A DNA stretch of 35,073 nucleotides, taken from positions 1 through 35,073 of the forward strand of contig JARGFH010000039.1 in NCBI GenBank assembly GCA_029210695.1. The letters run 5' to 3'. The notes beneath the pieces are model-generated. The model was not told the origin of the DNA. It worked only from the letters and a program-made list of their open reading frames with translations, and ran no database searches. The stretch comes from Acidimicrobiia bacterium (GTDB taxonomy: Bacteria > Actinomycetota > Acidimicrobiia > Spongiisociales > JAHEDJ01). The position numbers were made by a program, and so were the translations under genes. Below, in pieces: positions 7,913 to 15,643 of this stretch (within the stretch, counting starts at the first letter, position 1; every line of letters begins with the position of its first letter).

Positions 7913-10900
7913 ATGAACCCCGAACCAGCCACAACTGCCGACCACCCGGTCGGTGAGGGCCTTATCGAGATCGACGGAGAAGGCTTCTATGCCATACCGG
8001 ACGTCGATCAGATTCCGCCCTTCCTGATGAGCGTGGTCAGCGACGGGGATCGCTGGATGTTCATCTCCAGCACCGGAGGCCTCACCGCCGGACGAGGTGA
8101 CTCCGCCGGAGCGATCTTCCGCTACGAAACCGACGACCGCCTGCACAACTCGGTGGGCTTCGCCGGACCGGTCACCGCTATTCGCATCTCCGGCGCAGAG
8201 GAGGGCGAGATGTGGACTCCGTTCCGCGGCAAGCCCCGATCGCAGGTTCATCGCAACCTCTACAAGGCGGTGGTCGGTGATTCGATCATCTTCGAAGAGA
8301 CCCACCGGGAACTGCACCTCACGTTTCGATACCGGTGGGCGAGCAGCGGTGAGTTCGGCTTCGTACGGACTGCAACGCTCGTCAACGACGGCGACCAAGC
8401 GGTACGCGCCGACCTGATCGACGGCTTGCTCGATGTGCTTCCGTTTGGCCTCGACCCGTCGGTGTACCAGAGCAAGAACAACCTCACCAACGCATACAAG
8501 CGGAGTGAAATCATCGACCCAATCAGCCGCCTGGCCGTCTTCTCGCTCGAAGCCGGAGTGGTCGATCGCCCGGAACCCTCCGAGGTTCTTCGCAGCACAA
8601 TCGCCTGGTCTGTGGGACTCGGCGAGTCTTCGGTGACGGTCGAGCCTTCCGCCCTGGCAAGTTTCGAAGCCGGGTATCCGCCGGCCGATGTCTCACTCCT
8701 CAAAGGCAGGCCGGGCGCCTACCTCCTGCGCGGCACCCTGGATCTCGCTCCCGGGGCCGACACTTCCTGGCACATCGTGGCCGATGCCGCCCAGGATCAG
8801 ATCGCCGTCGCCGCCCTGCGGACGCAACTCCACTCGGCGGGTGATCTTCCGGACGCCATTACCGCTTCGCTGCGGGCTGCCAACAATTCGTTCGTCCGGA
8901 TCATGGCACCGGCCGACGCGCTACAGCGGACCGGCGACCGTGTGGCCACGGCCCACCAGTTTGCCAACGTCACCTACAACGCCATGCGGGGCGGCGCTCC
9001 ACTCGCCGGATACCGCATCAACACCGATGACTTCTCGAGGTTCTTGTTCGACCGGAACCGGAAGGTGGCAGGCCGGCACCGGGATTGGCTCCGGTCACTG
9101 CCGGAGGTGATCGACCGACAGGCGCTGCTGGAACAGATCGGCCGGACGGGCGATCGAGACCTCGAGCGGCTCGGCCACGGGTACCTGCCGTTCGGCTTCT
9201 CGCGCCGCCACGGTGACCCCAGCAGACCGTGGAACGCCTTTTCGATACGAATACACGACGACGCCGGCCGGCCCGTCATCTACTACGAAGGCAACTGGCG
9301 CGACATCTTCCAGAACTGGGAAGCGATGTGCATGAGCTTCCCCGAGTATTACCCCGACGTAATCTCGGTGTTCGTCAACGCCTCCACCCCCGATGGGTTC
9401 AACCCCTATCGCATCACCCGCGACGGCGTTGACTGGGAAGCGCCCGATCCCCACGACCCGTGGAGCAACATCGGATACTGGGGTGACCACCAGATCGTCT
9501 ACCTGCTCCGCCTCCTCGAGGCTGCCGACCGCTTCCTGCCGGGGGAAGTGGGGCGTCTCCTCGGCGTATCGCGGTTCTCCTACGCCGACGTGCCCTACCG
9601 GATCGCCCCGTACCAACAACTCGTGGACGACCCGAAGGAAACGATCGACTACGACCAGGCGGCGGCGGCCCGGTCGGCCCGGCAAGTCGAACAGGTGGGC
9701 AACGATGGCAAGCTGATGCACGGAGAAGACGGCGAGGTTTACCACGTCACCTTGGCGGAGAAGATGCTGGTGCCCGCCCTCGCCAAGCTCTCCAACTTCG
9801 TGCCCGGCGGGGGTATCTGGATGAATACCCAGCGGCCGGAATGGAACGATGCCAACAACGCTTTGGTCGGATACGGCCTATCGATGGTGACTCTGTACCA
9901 CCTCCGCAAGTACCTTCAGCACTTCAGTTCGCTGATCCGCGCAACCGGCCCGGCAGATGTGGAAATGTCCACCGAGGTCGCAGAGTGGCTGGCGACCGTC
10001 ACCGCCGCCTTGCACGGGTCACCTGAACGTGGCTCCGACATCACGGACGGCTCCCGCAAGGAGCTCCTGGATAACCTCGGCGAGGCCTTCACCATCTACC
10101 GGTCCCGGGTCTACGAGTCCGGATTCTCGGGCCTCACGACGGTGGCGCTCGATTCGGTGGTTGAGCTCTGCGAGGTTGCCATCGAGCACCTTGACGGCGC
10201 CATTGGCGGCAACCGTCGGCCCGACGGCTTGTACCACTCCTACAACCTGATCCGGTTCGCGTCCGACGGGTCGGCTGCGTCGATAGAGCACCTACCGGAA
10301 ATGCTCGAGGGCCAGGTGGCCGCCCTGAGTTCGGGCGTGCTCACCGCAGAGGAAAAGGCCGACGTGATCGATGCCTTGTTCGCCGGTGCCATGTACCGGA
10401 CCGACCAGAACAGCTTCATGCTGTATCCGGCCCGACAGCTTCCATCGTTCCTCGACAAGAACGTCGTGCCTGCCGATGCGGTCGAAGGCAATCCGCTGCT
10501 CGGTGCGCTGCTCAAAGGGGGAGACCGTTCGGTTATCGCCGTCGACGTCGACGGCCGGTACCGGTTCAATGCCGCCTTCGCCAACCGGGACGACCTCGAA
10601 GCGCGGCTCGATCGTGTCGCCGGCGACGCGACATGGGGAAGCCTCGTGGCCGCCCACAGGGGGACGACTCTGGACACCTACGAGAAGGTTTTCCGCCACC
10701 ATGCCTACACGGGCCGCTCGGGATCGATGTACGGCTACGAGGGAATCGGCTCGATCTACTGGCACATGGTCGCCAAACTGCTGGTGGCGGTACAGGAAGC
10801 GGCGGTCGAAGCGGTGTCCACCGGGGCGCAGTCCGATACGATCGAGCGGCTCGTCGACGCCTACTGGCGAGTGCGATCGGGTTTGGGTTTCAACAAGTCG

Positions 10901-11368
10901 GCCGCGGAATTCGGGGCCATCCCGCTCGACCCATATTCACATACACCCGCCCATTCAGGCGCACAGCAGCCGGGCATGACCGGGCTGGTCAAGGAAGAAC
11001 TGCTGACCCGGCTGCTGGAAGTGGGGGTTCGGGTCGAGAGCGGGGAAATCCGGTTCGACCCTCGTTTCTTGCGACGGGAGGAGCTACTCGGCCAACCGGA
11101 GTCATGGCCGGTATACGACGTCGGGCTCGAACTGGGTGTGATTGAGCTCGAGGCGGGGTCGCTGGGTATGACCTTGTGCCAGGTGCCGGTTGTGGTGTCG
11201 GTGACATCTGGAGATGCCGGGATCGAGGTCGTGTTCGCCGACGGTACGGTCGAACACCAAGCCGGCCTGCGCCTGGATCGCCAGACCAGTGCCAGGGTCT
11301 TCGCCCGATCAGGCGAGGTAGCGCGGATCAATGCCCGGCTGCCGAAAGAGCTCGTCGAAGACAAGTAG
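7913..11368 (+). CDS. Beta-1,3-oligoglucan phosphorylase, GH149/GH161 type
   Basis: The 1151-residue cytoplasmic protein resembles the large inverting phosphorylases related to GH94. It would split laminari-oligosaccharides with phosphate to glucose 1-phosphate, saving ATP. The central alpha/alpha-barrel part has EGNWRDIFQNWEA, NPYRITRDGVDWE and IGYWGDHQIVYLL; D525 in YWGDHQ is my candidate catalytic acid. GH149 and GH161 enzymes have about this length, whereas GH94 cellobiose phosphorylases are about 800 residues. No signal peptide is present. The ATG at 7913 is chosen because TGAGGAG (7897-7903) lies before it; an in-frame ATG at 7892 overlaps the GH3 stop. GH16, GH3 and GH17 neighbours support a beta-1,3 linkage. 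The choice between GH149 and GH161 is open. Confidence 0.8.
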   Translation: MNPEPATTADHPVGEGLIEIDGEGFYAIPDVDQIPPFLMSVVSDGDRWMFISSTGGLTAGRGDSAGAIFRYETDDRLHNSVGFAGPVTAIRISGAEEGEMWTPFRGKPRSQVHRNLYKAVVGDSIIFEETHRELHLTFRYRWASSGEFGFVRTATLVNDGDQAVRADLIDGLLDVLPFGLDPSVYQSKNNLTNAYKRSEIIDPISRLAVFSLEAGVVDRPEPSEVLRSTIAWSVGLGESSVTVEPSALASFEAGYPPADVSLLKGRPGAYLLRGTLDLAPGADTSWHIVADAAQDQIAVAALRTQLHSAGDLPDAITASLRAANNSFVRIMAPADALQRTGDRVATAHQFANVTYNAMRGGAPLAGYRINTDDFSRFLFDRNRKVAGRHRDWLRSLPEVIDRQALLEQIGRTGDRDLERLGHGYLPFGFSRRHGDPSRPWNAFSIRIHDDAGRPVIYYEGNWRDIFQNWEAMCMSFPEYYPDVISVFVNASTPDGFNPYRITRDGVDWEAPDPHDPWSNIGYWGDHQIVYLLRLLEAADRFLPGEVGRLLGVSRFSYADVPYRIAPYQQLVDDPKETIDYDQAAAARSARQVEQVGNDGKLMHGEDGEVYHVTLAEKMLVPALAKLSNFVPGGGIWMNTQRPEWNDANNALVGYGLSMVTLYHLRKYLQHFSSLIRATGPADVEMSTEVAEWLATVTAALHGSPERGSDITDGSRKELLDNLGEAFTIYRSRVYESGFSGLTTVALDSVVELCEVAIEHLDGAIGGNRRPDGLYHSYNLIRFASDGSAASIEHLPEMLEGQVAALSSGVLTAEEKADVIDALFAGAMYRTDQNSFMLYPARQLPSFLDKNVVPADAVEGNPLLGALLKGGDRSVIAVDVDGRYRFNAAFANRDDLEARLDRVAGDATWGSLVAAHRGTTLDTYEKVFRHHAYTGRSGSMYGYEGIGSIYWHMVAKLLVAVQEAAVEAVSTGAQSDTIERLVDAYWRVRSGLGFNKSAAEFGAIPLDPYSHTPAHSGAQQPGMTGLVKEELLTRLLEVGVRVESGEIRFDPRFLRREELLGQPESWPVYDVGLELGVIELEAGSLGMTLCQVPVVVSVTSGDAGIEVVFADGTVEHQAGLRLDRQTSARVFARSGEVARINARLPKELVEDK

Positions 11369-11459
11369 GTTCCCGAGGTCGAAGCCGGCGCAAAGCCGGA
11401 AGGCATCGGAGCTTCGCCGCCCGGCAAAACCCTTAATTGAGTTGTTGAAGGAGATCGAA

Positions 11460-12347
11460 ATGTCATATCGCAACCAGAGGACCCTGTCTTTGACCGGAGT
11501 CGATGCCTCGAGGCTCTCAGTAGAGGACCTGCGGGAGCTGATTCGTGAGATTCTCGCGGCCGGAATCCACGGCCTCTGCTTCAGCCCCTACGTGGAGGGC
11601 CAGGGCCCCGGCACGGAAGTCGGCGCCGCGCAGATTCGTGATCGATTGGCCGTCATCCAGCCGTTTGTCGGTTGGATACGCTCATTCTCCGCACGGGAAG
11701 GGAACGAGTTGATTCCCGCGATAGCGAAGGAGCAGGGTCTGCAGACGCTGGTCGGTCTGTGGATAGACGACGATCTGGAGAAGAACGAGATCGAACTGGC
11801 CAACGCGATCGCTATCGCCCGGGCAGGCAACGCCGGACTCCTGGCCGTGGGCAACGAGGTGCTCCTGCGCGGCGATCTCTCCGAGGATCAGCTCATCGAT
11901 TACATCCAGCGCGTCAAGGCGGCAGTCCCCGGCGTAGATGTGGGTTACGTTGACGCCTATTTCGAGTTTGTGGACCACCCACGCGTAACTGAGGCCTGTG
12001 ATGTCATCCTCGCCAACTGCTATCCGTTCTGGGAAGGTTGTCCGGCCGACCATGCACTGCTGTACATGAAGGAGATGTACCGTCGCGCCACCGGGGCAGC
12101 CGGCGGAAAGAAGGTCATCATCAGTGAGACCGGCTGGCCGAACATCGGTACCCCGGAGAAGGGTGCAGTGCCTTCCTATGAGAACGCCATGAAGTTCTTC
12201 ATCGACACCTACCGGTGGGCCGAGGAGGAAGGCATTGAGGTCTTCTACTTCTCGGCATTCGACGAAGCCTGGAAGGTGGATGCTGAAGGAGACGTCGGCG
12301 CCTTCTGGGGCCTCTGGGACAAGGACGGCCGGCCGAAATATGTCTAA
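11460..12347 (+). CDS. GH17 beta-1,3-glucanase-like enzyme, first copy, no signal peptide
   Basis: This 295-residue GH17 (beta/alpha)8-barrel enzyme acts on beta-1,3-glucan chains, by hydrolysis or transglycosylation. LLAVGNEVLLRG contains the acid/base E133, and VIISETGWPN contains the nucleophile E223. AAGGAG lies six bases before the ATG, which fixes the start; no signal peptide or membrane segment precedes the barrel, so it is predicted to be cytoplasmic. Many GH17 enzymes are exported, so this location is notable. Its stop overlaps the start of the second GH17 gene by eight bases, indicating coupled translation. It may shorten imported laminari-oligosaccharides for the phosphorylase and GH3 enzyme; this role is inferred. 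Confidence 0.9.
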   Translation: MSYRNQRTLSLTGVDASRLSVEDLRELIREILAAGIHGLCFSPYVEGQGPGTEVGAAQIRDRLAVIQPFVGWIRSFSAREGNELIPAIAKEQGLQTLVGLWIDDDLEKNEIELANAIAIARAGNAGLLAVGNEVLLRGDLSEDQLIDYIQRVKAAVPGVDVGYVDAYFEFVDHPRVTEACDVILANCYPFWEGCPADHALLYMKEMYRRATGAAGGKKVIISETGWPNIGTPEKGAVPSYENAMKFFIDTYRWAEEEGIEVFYFSAFDEAWKVDAEGDVGAFWGLWDKDGRPKYV

Positions 12348-13302
12348 GTCACCAAGGGGAACCTTCAGCCGCGCCGATCCGTTGGTCCCGCACGGCAACG
12401 CTATCTGTTACTCGGGCTATCGAGAGAACCAGAGTCCCCGAACCGGCATGTACCCAAGCTATGCGGAGGTCAAAGAGGACCTTCTGATCCTGACTGCAAA
12501 CTGGGACCATCTCAGACTGTACGACAGCAGCCGGCACGCCGAAATCGTGCTCGACGTGATTGATCGGGAAGACCTTGGTTTCAAGGTCATGCTCGGCCTG
12601 GATCTGGCTGCCGAGATGAGCAACCCCGCTTGTCCCTGGGGTGCGGACTTCAGCGACGAGACCCTCATCGCCAACCGGCAGGACAACGACGGTCAAGTCG
12701 ACAAGGCGATCACACTGGCCAACCGCTACCGGGATATCGTGTCCTCCGTGGCGGTGGGCAATGAAGCCAGCGTCGAATGGACCGATCACATGGTGCCGTT
12801 GGAAAGCCTGATCGCCCGCGTCCAGAAGATCAAGAGCGAGATCGATCAACCGGTCACGTCTTGCGACAACTATGTCCCGTGGGCCGACAAGCTCGAACCG
12901 TTGGCAGCCGCTCTCGACTTCATCTCGGTGCACACATACCCGGTTTGGGAGTACCGGACCTTGTCGGACGCGCTCGCATACACGCAGCAGAACTACCAGT
13001 CCGTCGTCGATCGCTATCCCGGCAAGCCGGTCATGATCACGGAGGCCGGGTGGCCGACCGCCTCAAATGGGCGCGGCATCGATCCCTCGAATGCCTCCGA
13101 GGAACTCCAGGCGGAGTATTACGAAGAGCTCCTCGCCTGGACCAACGCCGAAGGGATCCTCACCTTCGTCTTCGAAGCATTCGACGAGCCCTGGAAAGGC
13201 TCACCTGATCCGTTGGAACCTGAGAAACACTGGGGCCTCTTCAGACTCGATCGCACTCCAAAGCTGGTGATGCAAGGGCTATACGGAGAACCTCACAGCT
13301 GA
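12340..13302 (+). CDS. GH17 beta-1,3-glucanase-like enzyme, second copy
   Basis: A second, clearly diverged GH17 enzyme of 320 residues. VSSVAVGNEASVEW holds the acid/base E142 and PVMITEAGWPTAS the nucleophile E235, so both catalytic residues are kept. The ATG at 12340 overlaps the end of the first GH17 gene by eight bases. No signal peptide is visible. The N-terminal segment GNAICYSGYR is typical of GH17 barrels starting at the first strand. Two coupled, diverged copies suggest a division of labour (for example hydrolysis and transglycosylation, or different chain lengths), which sequence alone cannot settle. It is the last gene of the operon before a hairpin terminator. Confidence 0.9.
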   Translation: MSKSPRGTFSRADPLVPHGNAICYSGYRENQSPRTGMYPSYAEVKEDLLILTANWDHLRLYDSSRHAEIVLDVIDREDLGFKVMLGLDLAAEMSNPACPWGADFSDETLIANRQDNDGQVDKAITLANRYRDIVSSVAVGNEASVEWTDHMVPLESLIARVQKIKSEIDQPVTSCDNYVPWADKLEPLAAALDFISVHTYPVWEYRTLSDALAYTQQNYQSVVDRYPGKPVMITEAGWPTASNGRGIDPSNASEELQAEYYEELLAWTNAEGILTFVFEAFDEPWKGSPDPLEPEKHWGLFRLDRTPKLVMQGLYGEPHS

Positions 13303-13366
13303 TCAAACACTGCCCCCGAAACAGGTATCCATCGACCTCGAGCACCCGAGCCGGGCCGTCGAGTGA

Positions 13367-13390
13367 GGTGGGGACCGCTAAGCCCCCACC
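13367..13390. terminator. Hairpin terminator between convergent genes
   Basis: GGTGGGG (13367-13373) pairs with CCCCACC (13384-13390) around a 10-base loop. It sits between the end of the laminarin operon and the end of the opposing VOC gene, so it may serve both directions. There is no clear T-run. Confidence 0.5.
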
Positions 13391-13399
13391 CCGCTCCGA

Positions 13400-13771
13400 T
13401 CACTCGCCTGCGGGGGTCTCAGCTTCGACCAAACCGACCAGGTTGCCGGCCGGATCGTGGAACATCCCGAAGGTGACCATCCCCGGTATGACCGTTCTCG
13501 GTACAGCCGTCGTGGCCCCACCCGCTTCAGCCTTGGCAAGGTGCTCGTCGATCGAGTCCACCTCAACATACATGGCCTGGTACGACGGCATGTGCTCGTC
13601 CCCGGCCCCGATCGCGCCGGCCACGCCGGTGTCATCGGCCGGGACCATGGTGTACCCGCCAAAACCAGGAACCTCCTCACCATTCCACCCGAACAGGTCG
13701 TGGTAGAAGGTGTTCAGTGCGGAAGCGTCAGGTCCCATGAGCTCCCAGTGCACGATCTTGTGCGATGCCAT
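13400..13771 (-). CDS. VOC-superfamily (glyoxalase/bleomycin-resistance-like) protein
   Basis: A 123-residue cytoplasmic protein with one vicinal-oxygen-chelate fold: HWELMGPDASALNTFYHDLFGW opens the first beta-alpha-beta-beta-beta unit and FHDPAGNLVGLVEA closes the second. Members bind a divalent metal and act as lyases, dioxygenases or drug-binding proteins; the substrate here is not predictable. The ATG at 13771 is chosen because GAGGAGG lies just before it. The next gene upstream on the same strand starts at 14332, so the two may be cotranscribed. Confidence 0.85.
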   Translation of the reverse strand: MASHKIVHWELMGPDASALNTFYHDLFGWNGEEVPGFGGYTMVPADDTGVAGAIGAGDEHMPSYQAMYVEVDSIDEHLAKAEAGGATTAVPRTVIPGMVTFGMFHDPAGNLVGLVEAETPAGE

Positions 13772-13861
13772 ACCTGCCTCCTCAGCTAGACGGCTCGAAC
13801 ATTTCCGAACACTATCCAAGCCTGCGAATTACGACGTCTGTGATAGGCGTCTTCTCTCGAG

Positions 13862-14332
13862 TCAGCTAGAAGGTTGCTCCGCAGCCGTCTTGAGTTGAGC
13901 AAGGCCCTTCTCGAAGTCGGGTCCAATCATCTTGTCCATGCTCTTGAAGATCCCTAGCAAGCGAGTCATCAACGTCTTTGGTCCGATCATCGTCCAGGTG
14001 ACCGAAGTCGATTCTCCTTCAGACCGCAGGTCGAAAGTGGTGGTACTGCTGGATTTGAAGGGCTTGAGGAATTCGAGAGCGATCTCCACGCTCGACGGCT
14101 CAATCGCCCCGGTGATCTCCATCGTCCCTTCGCCTGCCTTGCGGTTGCCCGCCCAGGCATACTTGGCTCCCTTACCCCGGTCGGCTCCAGAGTAAGTGCG
14201 CCGGAGATTCGGATCGAGGTCATCCCAAGGCGACCACGAAGTCCATCGACGGAGATCGACAATATGCGAGTAAACGGCTTGGGCCGGCGCGCCGATGGAC
14301 ACTGAGCGTTGGACGGTATACGTGTCGGGCAT
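13862..14332 (-). CDS. SRPBCC-family protein (polyketide cyclase/dehydrase-like)
   Basis: A 156-residue START/Bet v 1-like protein. The pattern VSIGAPAQAVYSHIVDLRRWTSWSPW at residues 10-35 is the usual N-terminal helix-grip segment, with strands and the long C-terminal helix (MTRLLGIFKSMDKMIGPDFEKGLAQLK) following. Such proteins bind hydrophobic ligands in a deep cavity; no function can be assigned. The ribosome binding site is weak. It lies 90 bp upstream of the VOC gene on the same strand. Confidence 0.85.
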   Translation of the reverse strand: MPDTYTVQRSVSIGAPAQAVYSHIVDLRRWTSWSPWDDLDPNLRRTYSGADRGKGAKYAWAGNRKAGEGTMEITGAIEPSSVEIALEFLKPFKSSSTTTFDLRSEGESTSVTWTMIGPKTLMTRLLGIFKSMDKMIGPDFEKGLAQLKTAAEQPSS

Positions 14333-14449
14333 CGGGTGAGACTAGGGCGGGAACGTCCGCTCGTCGAGGGATCCGAAGGCGTTGTGCCTTGCTCATCCAC
14401 GAGACCTTTGAGAACAGCGATGAACTGAAGTTTCATCTCTCAAAAGGCA

Positions 14450-14530
14450 CCAACTCGCTGGATAGCCCAGTTCGGGGTTGAGGGCACGCCGATTCTCCGA
14501 GGGCAGGACTCCCTGCCACTCCGCTTCCAT
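14450..14530 (-). pseudogene. 27-codon remnant of a penicillin-acylase-type gene
   Basis: Read on the minus strand, this open stretch encodes EAEWQGVLPSEN, then NPELGY and ASW. The intact acylase in this window has EAEWQGILPFSEN, NPEQGY and ASW in the same order. One residue (F) is missing and the middle differs. The match stops at both ends, so this is a decayed fragment of a relative, not an expressed gene. It overlaps the leader region of the gene that starts at 14658. Confidence 0.72.
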
Positions 14531-14657
14531 TGTTCTTGTCCTCGGCGTCGCGGTAGCGGGCTCTCACGTTGTGGCGAATCTGTTACATGCTCGTAGCGAG
14601 GGAGCACGTGGTGTCGGATTGTGGAATAAAGACAGACACCGAAGCTGGAGGTACATC

Positions 14658-15416
14658 GTGAAACGCACCACTGTTCTCATCATCGGGCCGGCGATCCTCG
14701 CCGCTGAGTGTGGATCGAGCGCGGTAGGAAGCGCCGGGAACGTTCCGGATGATTCGGACGATGCCAAAGCGAACTGGATACTCGGATACCTGTTGAGCGC
14801 ACAGGCAAGCGAGGCCGGGGAACCCTCCGAGCCGAAGATCGTTCTCACGGATACGTCGGGTGGGCAGACCACCGCCACAGCGGTGGACGCCGACCTCGAA
14901 GGAGACGACACGTTTGAAACCGATGAGCGGGTCACCGACCTGCTCTACGATCTGGCGAACACGATCGAAGCCCGAGGCGACCTCCGCCCGTTGGTCTCAA
15001 CCGGCGGCCTGTATCTCGTGTACAACGCGGCGCCGGCGTTGTATTCCCCGGCCGAGCTCGAAGGGGTTCTCAGCGATGAGACGACCTACCAGTGGCCGTC
15101 GCACGTGGTCGCCGACGATGACCCCGCCGCCGAACTGCCGTTCCACACGTTCGCCGAGGAGATCGGTGAGAGCTTCCTGGAGGCCTTCCACGATCCGGAC
15201 AATGAGTTCCCCCGCAACGAGTGGCGCGATCTCGCCGACCAGGGCATCCCCGATGAGGCGAACCCTATCCCCATCGAGCTGCGCGAATTCGACTCGATCT
15301 CAGTAGCCGACGGGGGTCATGACGGGATCGAGTGGTTCGTCTGGTACGTGTCGATCGACTACCAGAACGGCGAGCCGCGCATCGTCGGTCTGACCTTTCA
15401 CGCCTGGACTCCGTAA
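14658..15416 (+). CDS. Hypothetical exported protein
   Basis: I do not recognise this 252-residue protein. The GTG start is chosen because GGAGG lies six bases upstream. The N-terminus has a Lys-Arg pair, a hydrophobic run (TTVLIIGPAILAAEC) and a Cys at about residue 18. The -1 residue is Glu, a poor fit to a lipobox, so the lipoprotein signal is weak. The rest is acidic (many Asp and Glu), with DDSDDAKANWILGYLLSAQ near the start and EWFVWYVSIDYQNGEPRIVGL near the end, suggesting a compact soluble domain outside the membrane. An adjacent convergent hairpin at 15607-15639 probably ends its transcript. Confidence 0.7.
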   Translation: MKRTTVLIIGPAILAAECGSSAVGSAGNVPDDSDDAKANWILGYLLSAQASEAGEPSEPKIVLTDTSGGQTTATAVDADLEGDDTFETDERVTDLLYDLANTIEARGDLRPLVSTGGLYLVYNAAPALYSPAELEGVLSDETTYQWPSHVVADDDPAAELPFHTFAEEIGESFLEAFHDPDNEFPRNEWRDLADQGIPDEANPIPIELREFDSISVADGGHDGIEWFVWYVSIDYQNGEPRIVGLTFHAWTP

Positions 15417-15513
15417 CCGTCGCTCAGCACCTGAACCAGCCGCAGCGGTGGCTCCCATTCCGGCGCCAACGAATCACCAACCTTGGGTACCCGGCGACTC
15501 CCGAACTCACAGG

Positions 15514-15592
15514 CGTTCTCCCCTCACCGAAGGTGGGGGGAGTCCACCCGGCCGGAGGCCGGGTGGGAGGGGGGCAACACCAAACCAGCTCC
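15514..15592. repeat. Dispersed palindromic repeat, copy 1
   Basis: This 79-bp unit contains two hairpins: CTCCCC with GGGGAG, and CCACCCGGCC with GGCCGGGTGG. It ends with GGGGGCAACACCAAACCA. A copy with four substitutions and one gap lies at 28566-28643. It is intergenic and looks like a REP/MITE-type element of this genome. Confidence 0.75.
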
Positions 15593-15606
15593 CTAGAAGA
15601 GCGTGA

Positions 15607-15639
15607 ACGGAGGGGGCGCCACAACGGCGCCCCCTCCGT
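15607..15639. terminator. Strong bidirectional hairpin terminator
   Basis: ACGGAGGGGGCGCC (15607-15620) pairs perfectly with GGCGCCCCCTCCGT (15626-15639) around a 5-base loop, a 14-bp stem. It lies between two convergent genes, five bases from the stop of the acylase gene, and probably ends both transcripts. Confidence 0.75.
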
Positions 15640-15643
15640 CGAC

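Noticed and set aside
10347-10360. A further copy of the core of the shared upstream element (AGAGGAAAAGGCC)
   Set aside because: It lies inside the phosphorylase coding sequence and encodes part of a normal helix (EEKAD), so it is probably a chance match; it lowers but does not remove the case for the two upstream copies.
14658-14720. A lipoprotein signal in the hypothetical protein
   Set aside because: The residue before the Cys is Glu, which fits the lipobox poorly; I kept only a general export signal.
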